Assembly: GCF_027912455.1 (NCBI RefSeq)
Contig: NZ_CP115446.1
Coordinates: 2,813,501 to 2,877,500 of the forward strand
Direction of reading: 5' to 3'
Length of the DNA stretch: 64,000 bases
DNA from: Aurantiacibacter sp. MUD61
Lineage (GTDB): Bacteria > Pseudomonadota > Alphaproteobacteria > Sphingomonadales > Sphingomonadaceae
This document shows positions 25,579 through 34,372 of the stretch, in pieces. The notes beneath the pieces were generated by a model that saw only the letters and a list, made by a program, of their open reading frames with translations, had not been told where the DNA came from and did no database searches. Within the stretch, counting starts at the first letter, position 1. The number at the start of each line of letters is the position of its first letter. The position numbers and the translations under genes were made by a program.

Positions 25579-26895
25579 ATGAAAGACTTCGCCATTTCAG
25601 ATGATCCGGCGGTGCAGCGCCAGCTTGATCGGCTGGCCGATCTGCCTCTGCCGCAAGGTGGGCTTGGGCTGGAGAAAATCCAGGCAATTCTGGAAGCGCT
25701 CGGCAATCCGCACGAGGCGCTGCCGCCGGTTTTCCATGTCGCAGGCACCAATGGCAAAGGCTCCACCTGCGCCTTCCTGCGCGCCATTCTGGAAGCCGAT
25801 GGCAAACGAGTGCACGTCACCACGTCGCCGCATCTGGTGCGCTTCAATGAGCGGATACGGATCGCTGGCGAGCTGATTTCCGATGCTGAATTGGCCTCCA
25901 CATTGGAGGAAGTGCTCGATGCCGCCGAGCATCTGGTACCCAGCTTTTTCGAAGTCACGATTGCCGCCGCTTTCCTTGCCTTCAGCCGCACGCCTGCCGA
26001 TGCCTGCGTGATCGAAGTGGGGCTTGGAGGCAGACTGGATGCGACCAATGTGATTGCCAATCCCGCTGCGACAGGGATTGCCGCGCTGGGCCTCGATCAT
26101 GCGGAATTCCTGCTTCAGCCCGAAGAGGGCGCGCCGGAGGATGTGGACGAGCGGCTCTCCTTCGAGAAAAGCGGTATCCGGCGCACTGGCGTTCCGCTGG
26201 TCGCGCTTTCGAATGCGCCCCGCGCCAACCGCTTTCTGGAAGAGATTGCGCGAGAAGAGGACATTCCGCTCTGGCTTCAGGGTAAAGCATGGAATGCACA
26301 CGCAGACCGGAAAACCGTCCATTACCGCGACCCTCGGGGCTCGCTAACCCTCCCCCTGCCCTCGCTGCCAGGCGAGCATCAGGCGGCCAATGCTGGCCTC
26401 GCCATAGCAATGCTGCGCGCCCAGGATCGGATCGATGTCAGCGACAAGGCTTTGTCCGAGGGCCTGCGCAGCGCCAACTGGCCCGCACGATTGCAAAAGC
26501 TTTCCCCCGGGCCGCTGCAAGACCTCCTGCCCGGAGTTCCCATCTGGCTCGATGGCGGCCACAACCGCAGCGCGGGCGAAGCCATTGCCGCTTTCGTGGA
26601 AGCGCAGGATCTTGCGCCGCATTGCGTAATCGGCATGCTGATACGCAAGGACCCCGCCAGCCTGATGGATCCGCTGCATGGGCTTGTCGAAAGCGTGACC
26701 ATAGTCCCCGTGCCCGGTCAGGACACGCACGAAACAGCAGCCTTCAAACAATGGCCCGTTGATGTGCACGAAGCGCCAGATGTGGTCGCGGCACTGCGCC
26801 AGATCGCTGCCGACAAGTCCGAAGCCGTCCTGATTACAGGCTCGCTTTACCTCGCTGGCGAAGTGCTGAAGCTCAACCGCGAATGGCCGGAGTAA
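25579..26895 (+). CDS. folC: Bifunctional folylpolyglutamate/dihydrofolate synthase
   Basis: A 438-residue Mur-ligase-family enzyme adding glutamate to (dihydro)pteroate and folates. The P-loop GTNGKGSTCAF is at about residues 56-66. The EVGLGGRLDATNV and LDGGHNRSA motifs mark the central and C-terminal domains. It ends exactly where the convergent permease gene ends: the two stop codons abut without a spacer base. Confidence 0.95.
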   Translation: MKDFAISDDPAVQRQLDRLADLPLPQGGLGLEKIQAILEALGNPHEALPPVFHVAGTNGKGSTCAFLRAILEADGKRVHVTTSPHLVRFNERIRIAGELISDAELASTLEEVLDAAEHLVPSFFEVTIAAAFLAFSRTPADACVIEVGLGGRLDATNVIANPAATGIAALGLDHAEFLLQPEEGAPEDVDERLSFEKSGIRRTGVPLVALSNAPRANRFLEEIAREEDIPLWLQGKAWNAHADRKTVHYRDPRGSLTLPLPSLPGEHQAANAGLAIAMLRAQDRIDVSDKALSEGLRSANWPARLQKLSPGPLQDLLPGVPIWLDGGHNRSAGEAIAAFVEAQDLAPHCVIGMLIRKDPASLMDPLHGLVESVTIVPVPGQDTHETAAFKQWPVDVHEAPDVVAALRQIAADKSEAVLITGSLYLAGEVLKLNREWPE

Positions 26896-28632
26896 CTACT
26901 CGGCTGGGACTGCCGCCGCGTCCGGCGTGACCACACCGCTTTTCGCTCCTGCGCGCTTCTGCCTGATCCATTCGAAAATGCAGAGCACTACGGCCACACC
27001 GCCGATTGCGGTTGTGAGGATGAACACGTCGAAATAGCCGCGATCTTCGATCATCTCGCCCAGCGCGCCGCGGCCCAGCGTGCCCACCAGCAGCGTGAGC
27101 GAGGACAGCAGCGCGTATTGCACGGCAGAATATTTCTTCGACACGATCGAGCTGAGCCAGGCCACATAGGCTGCACCAGCGATACCGATAGCGAGGTTCT
27201 CCCACATGATGGTGAAAGTCAGCCGCGGAAGGCCTTCCGAACCGAAGGGTGCCATGAACTCAATAAGATTGGTGAAGTAGATCGCATCGCTCGCCGCCTG
27301 CATATTCGCGCCGCCAATGGCCATGTCGGCGTAAAGCAGGTTGGTGAGCGCAGCGATCAGCGCGCCAAAGGTAAGCGTCGCCATCCGGCCCACCACGGTG
27401 AGCATGTACCCGCCGAGCGCGAGGCCTGCGATAATTGCGCCGACACCGAAGAACTTGGACGCGAAAGCGACCTCGTCATTCGTGTAATTGAGCTCGCCGA
27501 GATAGAACGGATAGGCAAACGTGCCCCAGATCGCGTCACAAATTCGGTACGTCAGCACCAGCGACAGGATCAGCACCAGCGACCAGCCCATGCGGCCGAC
27601 GAACTCCACCAGCGGCATCACCAGCGCACGATACAGATGGTCGATGGCGTAGGAATTGCCTGCATCGCGCGGGATATCCTCGGTGAGGACATTCTCCCCC
27701 TTGTTCTTCTGGGAAGCGAGCCAGCCAGCAATAAACGCCGGGATCACAACTGTCGCAACGATGATCCACGGTCCGAAATTGACGGTAAAGTCGGTCGGAT
27801 TCGGGCGATCTTCGGGCGCGTAGGCAAGCGACATATACATGAAGGTCAGCACCGTGCCGATGGCAACCGCCCACAGCAGGCCAACCGCGCCAAGCGCCTT
27901 TGCGCGCAGCGAAGGATTTATTTCGCCCTTCTTTTGGAGGCTTAGAAGGAGCTCATCCGGTTCGCCTTCGCCCGCTTCGGTCACCTTGGTATCGGGAGCC
28001 CAAAGCCCGATGATGCCGATAGCGAGCAGAATGCCGCCCATGATGAGGTAGGTCTGCGGCCAGCCGATGCGCGCAGCGATGATAAGACCAAGCGCCCCGC
28101 CGACCAGCGCCGCCAGCCGGTAACCCATCTGGTAGACTGTCGAGAGGATATCGAGGGTCGCCTCTTCATCGGCCACGTCGATACGCCAGGCATTGATTGC
28201 GATGTCCTGCGTCGCGCTGGCGAGTGCTCCGATCCCGGCGAGCAGGCTGAACCAGCCGATCGCCTCGTTGGTCGGGTTTGAGAGGCTGAGCGCAATCAGG
28301 ATAACGCCAAGCAGGATTTGCGCCGGCACGATCCACTGCTTGCGGCGCCCCAGATTGGAAAAACCGGGGATCGAAACCTTGTCGATCAGCGGCGACCAGA
28401 GGAATTGGAAGGCATAGGCCAGCCCGATGAGCGAGAAGACGCCCATCGTCTCCAGCTCCACCTCTGCTTCGGACAACCATGCATAGAGCGTGCCGAGAAA
28501 CAGCGAGAACGGAAGGCCGCTCGCAAAGCCGAACAGCGCGGTGTAACCACTCTTCGGATTCCTCAGCGAGCGAAACAGCGTCCCCCAGCCGGGCTTGGTC
28601 TTTTTAGTCGTTTCAGCGGCGGCTTCAGCCAT
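26896..28632 (-). CDS. AmpG-like major facilitator permease
   Basis: A 578-residue inner-membrane transporter with about 14 hydrophobic segments. The N-terminal GFASGLPFSLFLGTLYAWL, the FQFLWSPLIDK loop and SATQDIAINAWRID are close to AmpG, which imports anhydro-muropeptides for cell-wall recycling. It is longer than E. coli AmpG (491 residues), mainly through a central cytoplasmic loop (about residues 220-240) and extra helices. No ampD or beta-lactamase gene is near, so the substrate is inferred from family only. Confidence 0.87.
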   Translation of the reverse strand: MAEAAAETTKKTKPGWGTLFRSLRNPKSGYTALFGFASGLPFSLFLGTLYAWLSEAEVELETMGVFSLIGLAYAFQFLWSPLIDKVSIPGFSNLGRRKQWIVPAQILLGVILIALSLSNPTNEAIGWFSLLAGIGALASATQDIAINAWRIDVADEEATLDILSTVYQMGYRLAALVGGALGLIIAARIGWPQTYLIMGGILLAIGIIGLWAPDTKVTEAGEGEPDELLLSLQKKGEINPSLRAKALGAVGLLWAVAIGTVLTFMYMSLAYAPEDRPNPTDFTVNFGPWIIVATVVIPAFIAGWLASQKNKGENVLTEDIPRDAGNSYAIDHLYRALVMPLVEFVGRMGWSLVLILSLVLTYRICDAIWGTFAYPFYLGELNYTNDEVAFASKFFGVGAIIAGLALGGYMLTVVGRMATLTFGALIAALTNLLYADMAIGGANMQAASDAIYFTNLIEFMAPFGSEGLPRLTFTIMWENLAIGIAGAAYVAWLSSIVSKKYSAVQYALLSSLTLLVGTLGRGALGEMIEDRGYFDVFILTTAIGGVAVVLCIFEWIRQKRAGAKSGVVTPDAAAVPAE

Positions 28633-28730
28633 GCAGGCACTCTCCGGTTGTCGTTCTCAGCACGCTTAGCTGTAATTGATCGCAATGGAAGGCTGGATGA
28701 ACAGCCTCTCAACGCCTAAAGGCTTGGCGC

Positions 28731-29492
28731 ATGTCAAAAGAACCACGCCCCGAAGGCGATCGTATCGCCAAACTGCTCGCCCGCGCAGGTGTCGCCAGCC
28801 GCCGGGAGATCGAGCGGATGATCGAAGCGCGCCGGATCAAGATCGGGGATGAGTTCGTAACGACCCCCGCGACCTTCCTCACAACGCTGAAAGGTGTGAC
28901 GGTGGATGGAAAGCCCGTCGCCAAGCCCGAGCGCACTCGGCTTTTCGCTTTTCACAAGCCCACCGGCCTGTTGACGGCGGAGCGCGATTTTTCCGGGCGG
29001 CCGACGATTTACGATGCGCTGCGCAACGCGCTGCCCAAGAACACGCCCCGCCTGATGCCGGTTGGCCGGCTGGACATGAATACCGAGGGCCTGCTGCTGT
29101 TGACCAATGATGGCGAATTCAAGCGGCTGCTGGAGCTACCCTCTTCGGAAATTCCGCGCACCTACCGCGCCCGCACATTCGGCGAGATCACGCAGGAACA
29201 GCTCGAAACGCTGATGGAGGGCACCGAGATCGAAGGCATGCGGTATGACCGGATCGACGCCAATCTGGAACGCCGCACCGGTCGCAACCAGTGGATCGAG
29301 CTGACGCTGACCGAAGGCAAGAACCGCGAAGTTCGCCGCGTTCTCGAACACTTCGGCCTGGAAGTCAGCCGCCTCATCCGCACCGCCTACGGCCCGTTTG
29401 GCCTTGCAGACCTGCCGCGCGGCGGCGCAGTCGAAATCCGCAAGGAAGATGTCGAGCGCTTCCGCACGTCGATCAAGCGGGGTGATGCGTGA
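28731..29492 (+). CDS. rluB: 23S rRNA pseudouridine synthase (RluB/RsuA family)
   Basis: A 253-residue enzyme. An N-terminal S4 RNA-binding domain (RIAKLLARAGVASRREIERMI, residues 11-31 approximately) is followed by a pseudouridine synthase core with the catalytic aspartate in GRLDMNTEGLLLLTNDG. RsuA, RluB, RluE and RluF share this layout; RluB (23S position 2605) is the usual alphaproteobacterial assignment. It overlaps rsmD by four bases, so it forms an rRNA-modification pair. Confidence 0.92.
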   Translation: MSKEPRPEGDRIAKLLARAGVASRREIERMIEARRIKIGDEFVTTPATFLTTLKGVTVDGKPVAKPERTRLFAFHKPTGLLTAERDFSGRPTIYDALRNALPKNTPRLMPVGRLDMNTEGLLLLTNDGEFKRLLELPSSEIPRTYRARTFGEITQEQLETLMEGTEIEGMRYDRIDANLERRTGRNQWIELTLTEGKNREVRRVLEHFGLEVSRLIRTAYGPFGLADLPRGGAVEIRKEDVERFRTSIKRGDA

Positions 29493-30034
29493 GGATCATT
29501 GCCGGGGAATGGAAGCGGCGTCCGCTCAAGGCTCCGCAAGGCGATGCCACACGTCCAACGGCGGACCGCACGCGCGAAACGCTTTTCTCCATGCTGACGA
29601 GCCGCCTCGGCAGCTTTGCCGATCTACGGATCGCAGACCTCTTCGCAGGCTCCGGCGCGCTGGGGCTGGAGGCGCTCAGCCGCGGCGCACAGCATTGCCT
29701 GTTCGTCGAGCAGGATGCCGCCGCGATCCGTGCGCTGAGGGCCAATATCGCCGCCCTGAAGGCGCAGCAGCAATCGGATGTGGTCGCCGGATCGGTTCTT
29801 TCGCTCGGCCCGCCGAAGACGCCACTCGACCTCATCATGCTCGATCCGCCGTACAAGAGCGGCGCTGGCGCGGTGGCGATCGACAGGCTCGTGCGGCTCG
29901 GCTGGATCGGCCCTGCGACATGGGTCACGCTGGAAGTCGGCGCAAAGGAAGATGCCAATATCCGCCGGATGGAAGTAGAGTCCGAGCGCAAGGTGGGCGC
30001 GGCGAAACTCATATTCCTGAAACTTCCCGAATAG
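29489..30034 (+). CDS. rsmD: 16S rRNA (guanine966-N2)-methyltransferase
   Basis: A 181-residue Rossmann-fold methyltransferase. RIIAGEWKRRPL at the N terminus is the RsmD hallmark, DLFAGSGALGLEALSRGA binds S-adenosylmethionine and LDPPY is the catalytic N-methyltransferase motif. The start is GTG, overlapping the rluB stop (GTGA). Confidence 0.95.
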   Translation: MRIIAGEWKRRPLKAPQGDATRPTADRTRETLFSMLTSRLGSFADLRIADLFAGSGALGLEALSRGAQHCLFVEQDAAAIRALRANIAALKAQQQSDVVAGSVLSLGPPKTPLDLIMLDPPYKSGAGAVAIDRLVRLGWIGPATWVTLEVGAKEDANIRRMEVESERKVGAAKLIFLKLPE

Positions 30035-30049
30035 ACCGCGCATAGAAAA

Positions 30050-30075
30050 GGGCCGCTCCCGAAAGAACGGCCCCT
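30050..30075. terminator. Weak hairpin between convergent genes
   Basis: GGGCCG and CGGCCC form a six-base stem with a 12-nt loop, flanked by AAAA on the left, just after rsmD. It would serve as a modest terminator for the two convergent genes. There is no T-run on the plus strand. Confidence 0.4.
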
Positions 30076-30117
30076 ATCCTGTTGCCTCGCGGGACTTAGC
30101 CCCTCAGCGCGTTTTGA

Positions 30118-30627
30118 TTAGGATTCACCCGGCCAGTACTGGAGCGGGCGGTCGACACCCGGACCACGCTGACCTGCGGCCCATGCGTTCACACAATGAT
30201 CGTCCGCATCGCTTTCACAGACGGGGTAATCCCCATCATGCGCGGAACGCGGCATCGGCGCATCCTGCACCATTGCACTGCGGACGTATTCTACGTCGCC
30301 GCTGCGCATGCGCAGGTACTGGTTGTCATACTGCGCCTTGTAAGTACTCCACTGGCTCATCTGCGCATCGTCATCCATGCGCACGATCATCATGCGCTGC
30401 ATATCGTCGAGATACCACCAGGTCTCGCGCTCTTCGGCTTCGAGACCATCGTAGTAGTCGCGCAGTTCGATGGTCCACGTCTCACGCTCGGCGCGCTGTT
30501 CTTCGTTCAGATCATTGAGATGGGCATAGGACTGCATCGTCGTTCCATCGTCGGCGTAATCCTGTGCCATCGCCGGTGCGGCAGTCATGGTAAGCGCGGT
30601 TGCGGCTGCAAGAGCTAGCTTTTTCAT
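30118..30627 (-). CDS. Secreted protein of unknown function
   Basis: A 169-residue protein with a signal peptide (MKK, hydrophobic core, cleavage after PAMAQ near residue 22). The mature part is acidic and rich in Tyr, Trp and Met (ETWWYLDDMQRMMIVRMDDD) with a Cys pair near the C terminus (PVCESDADDHC). No family is recognised. The start at 30627 has an AAGGAATT ribosome site and gives a clean signal peptide, so an upstream in-frame extension is rejected. Confidence 0.72.
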   Translation of the reverse strand: MKKLALAAATALTMTAAPAMAQDYADDGTTMQSYAHLNDLNEEQRAERETWTIELRDYYDGLEAEERETWWYLDDMQRMMIVRMDDDAQMSQWSTYKAQYDNQYLRMRSGDVEYVRSAMVQDAPMPRSAHDGDYPVCESDADDHCVNAWAAGQRGPGVDRPLQYWPGES

Positions 30628-30764
30628 TATGAATTCCTTCAACTTTTTCGGTTTCCCGTACGCCAGACCAATGGACTGCAAACCCTGTCGGTTCCGAAAA
30701 AAATTGGTTCCTCCATTGGCCGCTGCGCTTGCACGTTTGGCCTCCGTTCCCTAACTGTTCACCG

Positions 30765-33080
30765 GTGAATAGCCCCCCCGCCACTACCGATCCTGTCGAC
30801 CTGCAAAGCGTGCCCGAATGGCTCGGCCATCTGAACGCGCCGCAGCGTGAAGCCGTGATGACCACCGAAGGGCCGGTTTTGATGCTGGCAGGTGCGGGCA
30901 CGGGCAAGACTGCGGCGCTGACGCACCGTCTCGCCCATATCGTGCGGGAGCGGCTGGCGTGGCCCTCCGAAATCCTGTGCGTTACTTTCACCAACAAGGC
31001 GGCGCGCGAAATGCGGGAGCGCGTAGGCAAGCTGACGGGCGGCGCGCTGGAAGGCATGCCGTGGCTCGGCACTTTTCACTCCATCGGCGCGAAGATGCTG
31101 CGGCGCCACGCCGAACTGGTCGACCTGAAAAGCAATTACACGATCATCGATACGGACGATCAGCTGCGCCTGCTTAAGGCAATGATCCGAGAGAATGACA
31201 TTGACGAAAAGCGCTGGCCCCCTCGCCAGCTGGCCGGGCTCATCGACAGCTGGAAGAACCGCGGGCTCAACCCCGGTGATCTGACGCCGGTCGACAATGA
31301 GAGCTATGCCAATGGCAAGGGGCAGGAGATGTACCGCCTCTACCAGGCGCGCTTGCAGAGCCTTAACGCCTGCGATTTCGGCGATCTGCTGCTGCATATG
31401 CTCAATATCTTCCGCAAGCATCGCGATGTGCTGGAGCAGTATCAGAAGCGCTTCAAATATGTGCTGGTGGATGAGTATCAGGACACCAACGCCGTCCAGT
31501 ACCTCTGGCTGCGGCTAATAGCGCAGACACGCAAGAATATCTGCGTGGTGGGGGATGACGACCAGTCGATCTACTCATGGCGCGGGGCGGAAGTCGCCAA
31601 TATCCTGCGCTTCGACAAGGATTTTCCCGGCGCGAAAGTGGTCAAGCTGGAGCAGAACTATCGCTCCACCCCGCAGATTCTCGCCGCCGCGAGCGGGCTG
31701 ATCGAAGCGAACAGCCAGCGGCTCGGCAAGACGCTGTGGACCGAGCTACCCGAGGGCCCGAAAGTGCGCGTCATCGGCGTGTGGGATGCGCCCGAAGAAG
31801 CGCGCCGGGTGGGCGAAGAGATTGAACGGTTGGAGCGTGAAGGCCTCAGCCTCGATCAGGTCGCTATCCTCGTCCGCGCGCAATACCAGACCCGCGAGTT
31901 TGAAGACCGCTTTATCCAGATTGGCCTGAATTACCGCATCGTCGGCGGCTTCCGCTTTTACGAGCGCGCGGAAATCCGCGATGCGATGGCCTATCTGCGC
32001 GTCATCGCCCAGCCGGCGGACGATCTGGCGTTCGAGCGGATTTACAACACGCCCAAGCGCGGGCTCGGCGCGAAGACGCTGGAGAAGATGTTCCTGCACG
32101 CGCGGGGCACCGGTCAGCCGCTGGCCGCAGCCGCGCTTGAGCTTGCCGATAGCGATGAATTGCCGCCCCGCGCACGCAACACGATTGCCGAATTGATGCG
32201 CAGCTTCCTGCGCTGGCGCGAAATGGCGGAGGCGGTCACTCCTTCAGAGCTAATGCGCGCGGTGCTGGAAGAAAGTGGCTACGACGCAATGCTGAAAGCC
32301 GATCGCAGCACCGAAGCAGCCGGCCGCGCGGAAAACCTTACCGAACTTGTCCGCGCGATGGAGGAATACGACACGCTCGAACAATTCCTCGAGCACGTCG
32401 CACTGGTGATGGACAATGACGCTCGCGACGATGGGGAGAAAGTCACCATCATGACGATGCATGCGGCAAAGGGCCTGGAATTCGACCATGTCTTCCTGCC
32501 CGGCTGGGAAGAAGGCGTGTTTCCAAGCCAGCGCTCGCTCGACGAAGGCGGGCTCGCCAGCCTCGAGGAAGAGCGCCGTCTCGCCTATGTCGCCATCACC
32601 CGCGCGCGGCGCAAATGCACCATCGTGCACGCGGCCAACCGGCGCATTTTCGGCCAGTGGAACAGCTCGATACCCAGCCGCTTTGTTGAGGAATTGCCCG
32701 AAGAGCATGTCGAAACCGAGACAACGCTGACGGGCGGGCGCAGCCTGTGGCAGGCAAATTGGAGCGAGAGCGAAGATCCCTTCGCGCATGTTTCGCAAAG
32801 CCGCCCGGAGCGCTCCTCAGCCCGCGGCCCCGGCTGGCAGCGCGCCCTCGCCACCGGATACGATCCGAAGGCCAAGCGCGTGAAGGAAAGCACCCGCAGC
32901 GCCGCCAGTTTTGCCGCAAAGGCCCGCACCGATATCGGCATCGGAGACCGCGTGTTTCACGACAAGTTCGGCTATGGCGAAGTCATGGATCAGGAAGGCA
33001 ATAAGCTTGTGATCGAATTCGACAAGGCGGGCGAAAAGCGTGTGATCGATAGCTTTGTCAGCCTCGCCGATCAGGGCTAA
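30765..33080 (+). CDS. UvrD/PcrA-type ATP-dependent DNA helicase
   Basis: A 771-residue superfamily 1A helicase. Motif I is LAGAGTGKTAAL near residue 42, motif II DEYQDTN, motif III GDDDQSIYSWRGA, motif IV EQNYRST, motif V TMHAAKGLEFDHVF and motif VI YVAITRARR. The C-terminal tail ends in a Tudor-like PcrA/UvrD domain (VFHDKFGYGEVMDQEGNKL) that contacts RNA polymerase. It acts in nucleotide-excision and mismatch repair and in replication conflicts. The GTG at 30765 is preferred over a TTG 12 codons upstream. Confidence 0.95.
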   Translation: MNSPPATTDPVDLQSVPEWLGHLNAPQREAVMTTEGPVLMLAGAGTGKTAALTHRLAHIVRERLAWPSEILCVTFTNKAAREMRERVGKLTGGALEGMPWLGTFHSIGAKMLRRHAELVDLKSNYTIIDTDDQLRLLKAMIRENDIDEKRWPPRQLAGLIDSWKNRGLNPGDLTPVDNESYANGKGQEMYRLYQARLQSLNACDFGDLLLHMLNIFRKHRDVLEQYQKRFKYVLVDEYQDTNAVQYLWLRLIAQTRKNICVVGDDDQSIYSWRGAEVANILRFDKDFPGAKVVKLEQNYRSTPQILAAASGLIEANSQRLGKTLWTELPEGPKVRVIGVWDAPEEARRVGEEIERLEREGLSLDQVAILVRAQYQTREFEDRFIQIGLNYRIVGGFRFYERAEIRDAMAYLRVIAQPADDLAFERIYNTPKRGLGAKTLEKMFLHARGTGQPLAAAALELADSDELPPRARNTIAELMRSFLRWREMAEAVTPSELMRAVLEESGYDAMLKADRSTEAAGRAENLTELVRAMEEYDTLEQFLEHVALVMDNDARDDGEKVTIMTMHAAKGLEFDHVFLPGWEEGVFPSQRSLDEGGLASLEEERRLAYVAITRARRKCTIVHAANRRIFGQWNSSIPSRFVEELPEEHVETETTLTGGRSLWQANWSESEDPFAHVSQSRPERSSARGPGWQRALATGYDPKAKRVKESTRSAASFAAKARTDIGIGDRVFHDKFGYGEVMDQEGNKLVIEFDKAGEKRVIDSFVSLADQG

Positions 33081-33146
33081 TCGGCCACCGAATAAAAATA
33101 AATGCATGCCTTTTTGCCGAATTAACATATGATGGCGCGCAGCTAG

Positions 33147-33172
33147 GGAACCTCGCTTAGGGACGGACCGTT
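33147..33172 (+). promoter_or_regulatory. EcfG-type (general stress) promoter
   Basis: GGAAC (33147-33151), a 17-nt spacer and CGTT (33169-33172) match the published alphaproteobacterial EcfG consensus GGAAC-N16/17-CGTT exactly. Transcription would start about eight bases later, just ahead of the GGAGGGG ribosome site of the Crp-like gene. Position, orientation and lack of any other gene support it. Confidence 0.75.
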
Positions 33173-33194
33173 CGGGTCGGATGGAGGGGACGAA

Positions 33195-33974
33195 TTGGTT
33201 TACTCAGAACAGCATTCCGATGGAGCCTTGCTCAAGGGTCGCACCTTCGACCCGGACATTGCGAAATTTGTCGCCACAATCCGCAAGCGCTTCAGTTTTT
33301 CCGAAGCGGAAGCAGAGAGACTATCTGAACGGATCACGCTGACCACAGTTTACGATCGCGAGGAATTTCTCGTTCGTGAGGACGAACGGATTCACTTCTC
33401 CTCGCTCATCATCGAAGGCTATGCGGCGCGCGCCAAATATAATGAAGACGGTTCGCGCCAGATCACGCAATTGCAGATCCCGGGCGATTTCGTGGATTTA
33501 CATTCATACCCGCTGGAAGTGCTCGACCATTCCATCGTTGCCCTCACCTCTTGCACCATTGCCAAGCTGCATCACACCGATATCAGCGAGCTGATCGACC
33601 ACGATCCGCGGATGGCGCGCATCCTGTGGTTTTCGACCATGGTCGATGCCGCCATGCACCGCGAATGGATCCAGAATATCGGATCGCGCGAAGGGAAGGC
33701 CCGGATCGCACATCTGATCTGCGAGATACACGCGCGCTCGGAAGTTGTGGGCCTTGCCGATAATGGCACTTTCGATTTCCCGCTGACGCAAACGCAGCTG
33801 GGCGAATGCCTCGGCTTTTCACAGATTCATGTGAACCGCCTGCTGCGGCAGCTCCGCGAAGATGGCTATCTGACGTTCAAGGAAAAGATCATCACTATCC
33901 ACAAGCGTGACGAGCTGTGCGATCTTGCGGGATTCGATCCCAATTACCTCTATCTGACCAAGCGCAGCAGCTAA
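33195..33974 (+). CDS. Crp/Fnr family transcription regulator
   Basis: A 259-residue regulator: a cyclic-nucleotide-binding-like domain (about residues 30-150, EEFLVREDERIHFSSLIIEGYAA split across strands) and a C-terminal winged helix (about residues 180-240) with helix-turn-helix LTQTQLGECLGFSQIHVNRL. No cysteine cluster for an Fe-S centre is seen, so it is not a classical FNR. Translation starts at TTG 33195 with GGAGGGG just upstream. An exact EcfG-type promoter precedes it, which would place it under the general stress response. Confidence 0.9.
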   Translation: MVYSEQHSDGALLKGRTFDPDIAKFVATIRKRFSFSEAEAERLSERITLTTVYDREEFLVREDERIHFSSLIIEGYAARAKYNEDGSRQITQLQIPGDFVDLHSYPLEVLDHSIVALTSCTIAKLHHTDISELIDHDPRMARILWFSTMVDAAMHREWIQNIGSREGKARIAHLICEIHARSEVVGLADNGTFDFPLTQTQLGECLGFSQIHVNRLLRQLREDGYLTFKEKIITIHKRDELCDLAGFDPNYLYLTKRSS

Positions 33975-33995
33975 GCCGCTAGCGCAGACAGGCAT

Positions 33996-34280
33996 TCAGC
34001 CGGCATTCTCGCTGAGTTCAACCCACCAGCGTGTCGCGCTTTGCAGGTGGAGGTAGCAGACTTGGCGGCCATCGCGCCGGATACGAACTTCTCCGACACC
34101 GATCAGCTGCCTGGCTTTGCGGATTGCATCGTAAAGATCGCGAGCGTCCACGACATGGGTCTGGTGCGCATCGTGCTTGTCGGCGAGCCGCTCTATCTCA
34201 TAACGGATCGGTGGCGTGGGGCCTTCCCCAGATAACTGATCCGAAGCCTGCCTATCGCCGCTTTCAAAACCCTTGTGCAT
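33996..34280 (-). CDS. Small protein of unknown function
   Basis: A 94-residue protein without a recognised family. The N-terminal third is hydrophilic and probably disordered. The rest (DLYDAIRKARQLIGVGEVRIRR, then GRQVCYLHLQSATRWWVEL) looks like one compact alpha-beta unit. It has no signal peptide or membrane helix. It lies convergent to the Crp-like regulator, and downstream of the DEAD-box helicase on the same strand. Coding status is plausible but not certain. Confidence 0.55.
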   Translation of the reverse strand: MHKGFESGDRQASDQLSGEGPTPPIRYEIERLADKHDAHQTHVVDARDLYDAIRKARQLIGVGEVRIRRDGRQVCYLHLQSATRWWVELSENAG

Positions 34281-34372
34281 GCCCCGCCGCCTTTCGAACG
34301 GAGGGCTGTCATGAAATCAATGGCAACACCAACAACCTATGTTAATGCCGCCGAATTCTCTGAAACTGCAAT

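Noticed and set aside
30628..30764. A second EcfG-like promoter for the secreted-protein gene at 30627
   Set aside because: GGAAC with a 17-nt spacer is followed by CATT rather than CGTT, so the -10 part does not match.
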